From Bacteroidales bacterium (GTDB taxonomy: Bacteria; Bacteroidota; Bacteroidia; Bacteroidales; VadinHA17), in assembly GCA_012514255.1 (NCBI GenBank), contig JAAZAP010000217.1:1-30936 (forward strand): a stretch of DNA of 30,936 nucleotides, read 5' to 3'. Made by a program: the position numbers and the translations under genes. The notes beneath the pieces are model-generated. The model saw only the letters and a list, made by a program, of their open reading frames with translations. It searched no databases and had not been told where the DNA came from. Shown here piece after piece: positions 24,695-30,936 of this stretch. Every line of letters starts with the position of its first letter. Within the stretch, counting starts at the first letter, position 1.

Positions 24695-26476
24695 TCAGAG
24701 GAATACCGGGCTGTCAAGCCGGGCTGCTATACGATAGATAGCATTCATAAGCCCCACATGGCTGTATGTCTGCGGGAAGTTGCCCCACTGGCTACCGTCA
24801 GCTCCTGCATCTTCACTGAAGAGGCCAAGATGGTTTGAATATCCCAGCAGCCTTTCAATAGTGCTGATTGCCTCATTAACGCTTCCCGTCACTGCCAGAG
24901 CTTCTGCATACCAGAAAGCACATACAAGGAAGGTGGTCTCCGGCTTCCCGAAGTCATCCTCATGCAGATATCTGTAAAAGAGTCCGTCCTCTGTCTTCAG
25001 ATGCCCGGCCAGCGCAGAGAGGTGCTCTCTGGCCCTGTCACCCGAAGGATCAAGATAACGCATGTTGACGAGGTGGATGGTGGCAGCATCAAAATTATCA
25101 TTGTCAATGGCCTGCATGTAGGCATGCAGATCATCCCTGTAGCACATCTCAATCTTCTCCGCAGCCCTGGCAGCAAGCCTCTCTGCTTTTGATCTCAGGT
25201 CCTTGTCAGTAAAATAAGCGGCTATCTTTTCAGCCGCCTTGCTCCCCGTCCAGTGAAAGAGAAAAGTATAACAGTTCTCCTGCATCCTGTTACGGAACTC
25301 CCATATCCCCGCATCTGGCAGCTCCATAGTCTCCTCAATGCGGTTAAGGAGCCAGTAGATAACCTCCCTCGACTTCCTGTATGAAAGGTAGCTCAGTCTT
25401 CGGTCAATATACAGCGGCAGAAGGCTGGCAAGAATCTGACCGTATATGTCATTCTGTTCCTGTTTGAATGCATCGTTCCCCAGATGGACAGGTTTGTTGC
25501 CCAGATACCCTTCCAGATCAAGCTCCTTCTCCCTGGGAACAGAAGTGCCTGCCAGGGTGTACATGGGTTTGATCTTCTTCCTTTCCGAGAGGATAATATT
25601 CTGGATGTAAAGAAAGTACTTCTCCAGCTCGTCAAAATGGCCAAGGTTATTGAAAGCATTAAGGGTATAGTATGAATCCCTCATCCAGCAGTAGCGGTAA
25701 TCCCAGTTCCTTCCGGCACCGGGGGCCTCGGGCATGCTTGTTGTCCCTGAAGCAATGATGGCTCCGGTATCTTCATACTGATGCAGCTTGAGGACCAGCG
25801 CCGAGCGGATGATCTCATCCTGGAAGATATTGGGGATGGATGTGTTTTTTATCCATTGTACCCAGTATTTGTTTGTCTTCTCCAGGAAGTCCTCCGCAGT
25901 TGACTCAAGAGGTGCTTCAAGTGGAACGCCATAGGTGAAGGCAAGATAACAGGTGTCATTCAGGATGAAAGGCTGATTATTCACTATATAGGTAAGGGGT
26001 ATGTTTGTTGTAAGCCTCACCTGCGTATCGAAGTTAAGATAACGGATATGATTGCTGCCGGCAACTATCTCAGGCCTGAAGGCGCCGTAACTGCCAACAG
26101 GCTCACACTTGACAGTTATAAAAGGATTGCCGTCAAGCAGCTCTATCTTCCTGATAAGCATCAGCGGCCTGTAGTACCTGTCATACTGGTAAAACCTGGG
26201 AGCGAAATCAGTAACCCTGAACTTACCGTCCCCGGCAATGAATTCAGTGGAAAGAATATTTGTATTCTTCAGGTACGACTGAAAGGTATAGAAGTCCTTC
26301 TCTACCGGTTTAACTGAAAATTCGCCGCCCTTTTTATTGTCAAGAAGGGAACCGAAGAGGAAACTGCTGTCAAACCTGGGAAGGCACATCCATTTAACCT
26401 CTGCTGCCTTGTTGATGTAGACCAGGAATGAACAGTTGCCTATCACTCCCATATCATACTTGTGAATGGAATCCAT
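24695..26476 (-). CDS. Glycoside hydrolase family 15 protein
   Basis: The 593-residue protein has the N-terminal beta-sandwich of GH15 enzymes (YDMGVIGNCSFLVYINKAAEVKWMCLPRFDS) followed by an (alpha/alpha)6 barrel with APGAGRNWDYRYCWMRDSYYTLNAF (near 250-275) and AGIWEFRNRMQENCYTFLFH (near 387-406), where the glutamate after IW is the expected general acid. There is no signal peptide, so it works in the cytoplasm. GH15 covers glucoamylases, glucodextranases and the actinobacterial trehalases. Its pairing in one operon with the trehalose synthase/phosphatase makes trehalose, or a trehalose-linked glucan, the likeliest substrate; that is inference from context. Length and architecture are normal. 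Confidence 0.92.
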   Translation of the reverse strand: MDSIHKYDMGVIGNCSFLVYINKAAEVKWMCLPRFDSSFLFGSLLDNKKGGEFSVKPVEKDFYTFQSYLKNTNILSTEFIAGDGKFRVTDFAPRFYQYDRYYRPLMLIRKIELLDGNPFITVKCEPVGSYGAFRPEIVAGSNHIRYLNFDTQVRLTTNIPLTYIVNNQPFILNDTCYLAFTYGVPLEAPLESTAEDFLEKTNKYWVQWIKNTSIPNIFQDEIIRSALVLKLHQYEDTGAIIASGTTSMPEAPGAGRNWDYRYCWMRDSYYTLNAFNNLGHFDELEKYFLYIQNIILSERKKIKPMYTLAGTSVPREKELDLEGYLGNKPVHLGNDAFKQEQNDIYGQILASLLPLYIDRRLSYLSYRKSREVIYWLLNRIEETMELPDAGIWEFRNRMQENCYTFLFHWTGSKAAEKIAAYFTDKDLRSKAERLAARAAEKIEMCYRDDLHAYMQAIDNDNFDAATIHLVNMRYLDPSGDRAREHLSALAGHLKTEDGLFYRYLHEDDFGKPETTFLVCAFWYAEALAVTGSVNEAISTIERLLGYSNHLGLFSEDAGADGSQWGNFPQTYSHVGLMNAIYRIAARLDSPVFL

Positions 26477-26575
26477 TGTAGTCAGAATAAACTTTTTATG
26501 TCGCTGCCAGCTGGCTGCAACATTATCAACAAGCCAAACGGATCCTGGCTGTGGCTACAATATAAACAAAAAATC

Positions 26576-29461
26576 CTATTCGAAACTGAAATTTTCGAAC
26601 CGGTATGCGTCAACAGGGGCGCAGGTGCATACCAGGTTACGGTCGCCATAGCCGTTATCAACCCTGCCCGTCGCCGGCCAGAATTTGTTCTCCACAACCC
26701 ATGGAAGGGGAAAAGCTGCTTTCTCACGCTGATAGCCATGGTTCCAGCCGTCAGCGATGACAGCCGCTGCCGTATGGGGAGCGTTCTTCAGTACATTATC
26801 TTCCCGGTCTGCCTCTCCCTTCCTGATCTCATCTATCTCCTTCCAGATATTGCGCATGGCGTCAATGAACCTGTCAAGCTCTGCCTTTGGTTCTGACTCA
26901 GTAGGTTCAACCATCAGTGTTCCGTGCACCGGGAACGAGAGCGTTGGTGCATGAAAGCCATAGTCCATCAGCCTCTTGGCAATATCCGACTCATCCACAC
27001 CTGCGTCTCTGAAGCCCCTGCAGTCAAGTATCATCTCGTGGGCACAGCGGCCGTTGGCGCCTGTATATAGTACCTTGTACATCTCACCCAGCCTGGATGA
27101 GAGATAGTTGGCATTGAGGATGGCATAGACGGTTGACTTTGTCAGTCCCCCGGCTCCCAGCATCATCACATAGGCATGGCTGATTGTGAGCACATGTGCA
27201 CTCCCGTACGGGGCAGCAGCCACTGCGGTGATACCGTGACTGCCACCGGTCTTCACCACCGGGTGCGAGGGCAGAAACTCAGCCAGCTTCGTGTTGCACA
27301 GGATGGGCCCCATGCCAGGCCCTCCGCCGCCATGAGGAATGGCAAAGGTCTTGTGCAGGTTGAGATGGCACACGTCAGCACCGATATGTCCGGGACTGGT
27401 CAGTCCAACCTGCGCGTTCATGTTGGCCCCGTCCATGTATACCAGTCCGCCATTATCATGCACAATCTCTATCATCTCAATAATGGCTTCCTCAAAGACG
27501 CCATGGGTTGACGGATAGGTAATCATAGCCGAGCTGAGGTTATCACGGTGTTCCACCGCCTTCTTTTTCAGGTCCTCAACGCTTATGTTCCCGTTCTCGT
27601 CGCACTCCACAACAACCACCTTCATTCCGGCCATGGCAGCGCTGGCAGGATTGGTGCCATGAGCCGATGATGGTATAAGCACCACATTGCGGTGACTCTC
27701 ATTCCTGCTGATATGATACTGTCTGATCACCATCAGGCCGGCATATTCACCTGCGGCTCCTGAATTAGGCTGGAATGATACGGCATCAAAGCCTGTTATC
27801 TCCTTGAGAGTCTCACCCAGTTCCTCCATGACCTTGTGATAACCGGCAGCCTGTTCGGCAGGCACAAACGGGTGGATGTTCCCGTACTCGGGCCAGCTCA
27901 TTGCAAACATTGATGCTGCCGGGTTGAGCTTCATGGTACATGAACCCAGCGGTATCATGCCGTTGGCCAGCGAGAAGTCCTTGCGTTCCAGCATCTTGAT
28001 GTAACGCATCATGTCAGTCTCACTGTGGTAGCTGTTGAACGTGCGCTCCTGCATGAAGGCTGTCTTGCGGTGGAATTTTTCATCTATGCAGAAGCAGTCG
28101 CAGAGCGAAGTGACCTCCTCAGCCTTCTTCCCTGCCGCTTCCGCGAAGATGCCAATAAGATCATTCACCTCCCTCAGGGTGGTCACCTCGTCAGTGCTTA
28201 TCAACGCGCAGTTGGCACAGGGATACCAGAGGTTGATACCCCTCTTCAGGGCAATCTTCTGTATCATGTCAGCCGTGACCCCTGCCATTGCCTGTACCCT
28301 GATGGTATCAAAGAACTGCTCATGCCTTATTGTGTATCCCAGTTTCTTCAGTTCACCGGCCAGGGTGCAGGCTGTGGAAAAGATATGACGGGCAATCCGT
28401 TTCAGGCCCTCAGGGCCGTGATACTGGGCATACATGCCTGACATTGTGGCCAGCAGCGCCTGCGCAGTACAGATGTTTGATGTGGCCCGCTCACGCTTGA
28501 TATGCTGTTCGCGCGTCTGCAGCGCCATGCGCAAGGCCTGGTTCCCATGGGCGTCAACCGAGACCCCTATCAGCCGACCCGGCATGTTGCGTTTCAGCTC
28601 ATCACGCACGGCAAAGAATCCGGCATGCGGACCGCCATAACTCATCGGAAGACCAAACCTCTGGTTGGATCCGAAGACGATATCAGCGCCCCACTCTCCC
28701 GGAGGTGTCAGCAGCGTAAGACTCATCAGGTCTGCCCCCACACCTGCCAGGGCGCCGGCACCATGGACCTTCTCCACCATATCCCGGTAGTCACGTATCT
28801 CTCCGTTGGCAGCAGGATACTGTACCAGCACCCCGAAGAGCTGCTCATCAGGTTCAATCTGGGTATAATCAACAAACTGAATATCAATGCCAAGGGGTGC
28901 TGCACGTGTGATAAGCACATCCCTTGTCTGCATGAAGACTGAATTGTCAACCAGGAAGCGATTGGCTCCTGCCTTTACCTTGTCACGTGAACGGGCGTTG
29001 TACATCATGATCATCGCCTCTGCGCCGGCAGTGGCCTCATCAAGCAATGAGGCATTGGCTATATCCATGGCGGTAAGGCTTGAAACCATTGTCTGAAAAT
29101 TAAGCAACGCCTCAAGCCTCCCCTGCGAGATCTCAGCCTGGTAGGGAGTATATGAGGTGTACCATGTGGGATTCTCAAGCACATTCCGGATGATAACAGG
29201 AAGGGTTGCCACCCCGTAATAACCCTGGCCGATGAATGAACGGAACAGGATGTTCCGCTTACCCAGCTCCCTGATGTGGGCAAGATATTCATACTCGCTC
29301 ATCGCAGGCGGAAGGTTCATCTTCTTCTTCAGCCTGATGGCGGCAGGCACTGTCTGGTCAATAAGCTGTTCCGGTGAATCAACGCCTATGGCCCTGCACA
29401 TCTCCGCTGTATCGCTTTCGCGCGGTCCGATGTGACGGTTAACAAAATGATCTGATGTCAT
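26576..29461 (-). CDS. gcvP: Glycine dehydrogenase (decarboxylating), P-protein
   Basis: GcvP is the pyridoxal-phosphate enzyme that decarboxylates glycine and passes the aminomethyl group to the lipoyl arm of GcvH. The 961-residue protein is the fused single-chain form. The N-terminal half begins FVNRHIGPRESDTAEM and has SFIGQGYYGVATLPVI, TPYQAEISQGRLEALLNFQT and ANASLLDEATAGAEAM. The C-terminal half has MIPLGSCTMKLNPAASM, FQPNSGAAGEYAGL, IPSSAHGTNPASAAMAG and the PLP-lysine region HLNLHKTFAIPHGGGGPGMGP (lysine near residue 705). Length fits the family (about 950-960). The other glycine-cleavage genes (gcvT, gcvH) are not in this window. It is probably transcribed from its own promoter; the nearest upstream gene ends 86 bases away. 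Confidence 0.96.
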   Translation of the reverse strand: MTSDHFVNRHIGPRESDTAEMCRAIGVDSPEQLIDQTVPAAIRLKKKMNLPPAMSEYEYLAHIRELGKRNILFRSFIGQGYYGVATLPVIIRNVLENPTWYTSYTPYQAEISQGRLEALLNFQTMVSSLTAMDIANASLLDEATAGAEAMIMMYNARSRDKVKAGANRFLVDNSVFMQTRDVLITRAAPLGIDIQFVDYTQIEPDEQLFGVLVQYPAANGEIRDYRDMVEKVHGAGALAGVGADLMSLTLLTPPGEWGADIVFGSNQRFGLPMSYGGPHAGFFAVRDELKRNMPGRLIGVSVDAHGNQALRMALQTREQHIKRERATSNICTAQALLATMSGMYAQYHGPEGLKRIARHIFSTACTLAGELKKLGYTIRHEQFFDTIRVQAMAGVTADMIQKIALKRGINLWYPCANCALISTDEVTTLREVNDLIGIFAEAAGKKAEEVTSLCDCFCIDEKFHRKTAFMQERTFNSYHSETDMMRYIKMLERKDFSLANGMIPLGSCTMKLNPAASMFAMSWPEYGNIHPFVPAEQAAGYHKVMEELGETLKEITGFDAVSFQPNSGAAGEYAGLMVIRQYHISRNESHRNVVLIPSSAHGTNPASAAMAGMKVVVVECDENGNISVEDLKKKAVEHRDNLSSAMITYPSTHGVFEEAIIEMIEIVHDNGGLVYMDGANMNAQVGLTSPGHIGADVCHLNLHKTFAIPHGGGGPGMGPILCNTKLAEFLPSHPVVKTGGSHGITAVAAAPYGSAHVLTISHAYVMMLGAGGLTKSTVYAILNANYLSSRLGEMYKVLYTGANGRCAHEMILDCRGFRDAGVDESDIAKRLMDYGFHAPTLSFPVHGTLMVEPTESEPKAELDRFIDAMRNIWKEIDEIRKGEADREDNVLKNAPHTAAAVIADGWNHGYQREKAAFPLPWVVENKFWPATGRVDNGYGDRNLVCTCAPVDAYRFENFSFE

Positions 29462-29499
29462 ATTATGATTGATTATTTGTTTGCTTCAGAGGTTCGCAG

Positions 29500-29526
29500 C
29501 GAAATTAGCATAAAGGGAAGAACAAA
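29500..29526 (-). promoter_or_regulatory. Possible gcvP promoter
   Basis: On the minus strand TTTG (29523-29526) is followed after 15 bases by TAATTTCG (29500-29507), one mismatch from TAnnTTTG. The leader to the gcvP ATG would be about 30 bases. Confidence 0.35.
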
Positions 29527-29547
29527 AAAAAGCATATTCATCATGTT

Positions 29548-30183
29548 TCAGGAGAAGAATGGATTGCTTTTCATCTCCCCGCCAATGGTCGACTCAGGAC
29601 CGTGACCCGGGTAAATGACTGTCTCCGGCGGCAGGGTGAACAGTTTTGCACTTATGTTTTCCATGAGTTGCTCATGATCACCGCCCGGGAGATCAGAGCG
29701 TCCAATGCTTCCGGCAAACAGTGCATCACCGGTGAAGACCACGGCGTCTTCCGTAGAGTAGAGGACTATACCTCCCGGAGAGTGTCCGGGCACATGGATC
29801 ACCTGAAGGGTTATGCCGGCCGCAGTAATAAGATCACCGTCAGCAAGGTATCCCTCCGGCTCCGGCGGGGCCTCCATGGTAAGACCAAACATAAGTGAGA
29901 TTTGCGGTGCATTGCGGTAGTTATAGCTGTCGGCCTCATGAAACTTCGGCCGCAGCCCATACCTCTCAAGCATGAACCTGTTGCCGAAGACGTGGTCAAG
30001 ATGACAGTGTGTGTCAATAAGCATCACCGGATTCAGGCCCATGGAAGCCAGCATCTCATCAAGCTTCCTCTCTTCCGTCTCACCGTAACAGCCGCAATCT
30101 ACTATAATGCAATCCGTCTCATTGCCGGTGATTATGTATGTGTTTACCTGTATGGGAGAGAACACTCCCCTGTAAATCTTCAT
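29548..30183 (-). CDS. MBL-fold metallohydrolase, glyoxalase II-like
   Basis: The 211-residue protein is a metallo-beta-lactamase-fold hydrolase with the metal-binding motif THCHLDH (His59, His61, Asp63, His64), a later VIHVPGHSPGGIVLY (third histidine), FTGDALFAGSIGRSDLPGGD (bridging aspartate) and the C-terminal YPGHGPESTIGGE. This pattern fits short YcbL-type glyoxalase II relatives rather than lactamases. The natural thioester substrate is unknown; Bacteroidota often lack glutathione, so the hydroxyacylglutathione label should be treated with caution. It starts 4 bases after the methyltransferase gene and is certainly in an operon with it. No signal peptide: cytoplasmic. Confidence 0.92.
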   Translation of the reverse strand: MKIYRGVFSPIQVNTYIITGNETDCIIVDCGCYGETEERKLDEMLASMGLNPVMLIDTHCHLDHVFGNRFMLERYGLRPKFHEADSYNYRNAPQISLMFGLTMEAPPEPEGYLADGDLITAAGITLQVIHVPGHSPGGIVLYSTEDAVVFTGDALFAGSIGRSDLPGGDHEQLMENISAKLFTLPPETVIYPGHGPESTIGGEMKSNPFFS

Positions 30184-30187
30184 GTTG

Positions 30188-30850
30188 TCAACCCTTATCG
30201 TTACCGTTGGCTATGCCCCTGAGCATGGGAACAAACACAAAATATCCGTGTGTGGTGATCTCATATTTATCTTCTCCCAGTCGCTCATAGACCGTCATCA
30301 CCTGTGAGTCACGGTCTCCCTTCGGCACCACCAGTCTTCCTCCTGTGCGCAGCTGTTTCAGCAGTTTTTCGGGCACATCAGCTGTGGCGGCAGTGATAAC
30401 AATGCCGTCATACGGTCCGTATTGAGGTTGCCCCTCATAGCCGTCACCCAGGAAGAAGTGGACCCTGTAGCCCAGGTCACCGAGCATTATCTGGGCCTTT
30501 TTATACAGTTCTCTCTGCCGCTCGATGGTATAGACCTTCACCCCCATCTCGGCCAGGATGGCTGCCTGGTACCCCGAGCCTGTGCCTATCTCCAGAACCT
30601 TATCCCTTTTGCCCACATTCAGCAATATGGTCTGAACGGCAACGGTATAGGGCTGTGAAATAGTCTGCCCGGCGGAGATGGGGAATGCCTTGTCCTGATA
30701 GGCGTGCTTCAGGAAGGCGTCATCCATGAAGAGATGCCTGGGCACCTTACCCATGGCATCAAGGACACGTTCATTACTGATACCTTTGCCACGCAGCTCT
30801 TCAATAAGCCTTTTCCGTTTGCCTTTCGCCTCAAAGGACTCTTCAATCAT
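30188..30850 (-). CDS. pcm: Protein-L-isoaspartate O-methyltransferase
   Basis: Pcm methylates L-isoaspartyl residues in damaged proteins with S-adenosylmethionine so that they can be repaired. The 220-residue protein shows LRGKGISNERVLDAMGKVPRHLF, the signature FPISAGQTISQPYTVA (56-71), the SAM-binding VLEIGTGSGYQAAILAEM (85-102) and the C-terminal GGRLVVPKGD. The frame extends upstream to 30910, but the extra 20 residues are atypical and would overlap the divergent promoter; the ATG at 30850 gives the family's usual N-terminus (MIEESFEAKGKRKRLIEEL). A box one base off TAnnTTTG (minus strand, 30869-30876) lies 18 bases upstream. It leads an operon with the MBL-fold hydrolase. Confidence 0.92.
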   Translation of the reverse strand: MIEESFEAKGKRKRLIEELRGKGISNERVLDAMGKVPRHLFMDDAFLKHAYQDKAFPISAGQTISQPYTVAVQTILLNVGKRDKVLEIGTGSGYQAAILAEMGVKVYTIERQRELYKKAQIMLGDLGYRVHFFLGDGYEGQPQYGPYDGIVITAATADVPEKLLKQLRTGGRLVVPKGDRDSQVMTVYERLGEDKYEITTHGYFVFVPMLRGIANGNDKG

Positions 30851-30861
30851 CACATCATTAA

Positions 30862-30889
30862 TTTGGTCTAAAAATAACAGATATCTTTG
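30862..30889 (+). promoter_or_regulatory. Strong candidate promoter for the gene at the right edge
   Basis: TTTG (30862-30865) and TATCTTTG (30882-30889) are separated by 16 bases, the most complete match to the Bacteroidota -33/-7 promoter in the window. The -7 box ends 20 bases before the ATG at 30910. The region is shared with the divergent pcm promoter. Confidence 0.7.
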
Positions 30890-30909
30890 CATATCTCCCG
30901 TGTACCGCA

Positions 30910-30936
30910 ATGAAAAAATTTGCCCGCAGAATAGCA
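30910..30936 (+). CDS. Partial gene cut by the right edge
   Basis: An ATG at 30910 opens a frame of nine codons (MKKFARRIA) to the end of the window. It follows a strong promoter match at the usual short distance, and the Lys/Arg-rich start is compatible with the first part of a signal peptide or membrane anchor. Nothing more can be said about its product. Confidence 0.5.

Overview
The window is chromosomal sequence from a member of the Bacteroidota, most likely Bacteroidales. The evidence is: a type A T9SS C-terminal sorting domain (16231-18087); an N-terminal carboxypeptidase-like domain fused to a DUF5686 outer-membrane protein (1586-4267); a futalosine-pathway MqnE (14190-15299); a Tgt without the usual zinc cysteines; almost no Shine-Dalgarno sequences; and repeated copies of the Bacteroidota -7 promoter box TAnnTTTG shortly upstream of start codons. 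Base composition looks roughly balanced by eye (not computed). I found no phage, transposase, integrase, tRNA or rRNA. The window is densely coding and mostly housekeeping, with no intergenic stretch over 300 bases.

Layout. 41-4267 (+): a Pro/Glu-rich hypothetical protein, rsmI, and a DUF5686 outer-membrane protein, packed as one transcription unit. 4268-4559: a repeat-filled intergenic region between convergent genes, with a 54-bp tandem repeat followed by a cluster of nested palindromes. 4560-6083 (-): dnaB, divergent from ispE (6297-7118, +). 7131-9015 (-): an acyl-CoA carboxylase or decarboxylase pair (carboxyltransferase and biotin carrier). 9108-11332 (-): tgt overlapping an LptF/LptG permease. 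11487-13836 (+): a membrane glycosyltransferase, an ECF sigma factor and rsmG, coupled by overlaps. 13932-14090 (+): rpmH with its own promoter box and terminator. 14190-15299 (+): mqnE. 15371-19298 (+): PASTA protein, T9SS cargo protein and RluD-type pseudouridine synthase. 19301-19384: inverted heptamer repeats. 19385-21259 (-): LemA and two TPM-domain proteins. 21415-22383 (+): ddl. 22441-26476 (-): GH15 hydrolase and a fused trehalose-phosphate synthase/phosphatase. 26576-29461 (-): gcvP. 29548-30850 (-): Pcm-type methyltransferase and an MBL-fold hydrolase. 30910-30936 (+): the first nine codons of a gene that runs off the right edge.

How the genes fit together. Three sets concern rRNA, tRNA and ribosome maturation (rsmI, rsmG, rluD, tgt, rpmH). 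A second theme is the envelope: DUF5686 protein, LptF/G permease, glycosyltransferase, PASTA protein, T9SS cargo, ddl and the LemA/TPM cluster. Metabolic genes cover isoprenoids (ispE), menaquinone (mqnE), propionate/methylmalonyl-CoA biotin enzymes, trehalose and glycine cleavage.

I did not find a convincing undescribed multi-gene system. The least explained parts are the two intergenic repeat elements (4281-4540 and 19301-19384) and the first gene, whose conserved C-terminal domain has no known function. Several start codons were moved inward from the longest reading frame, because exact promoter boxes lie inside or just before the longer frames.
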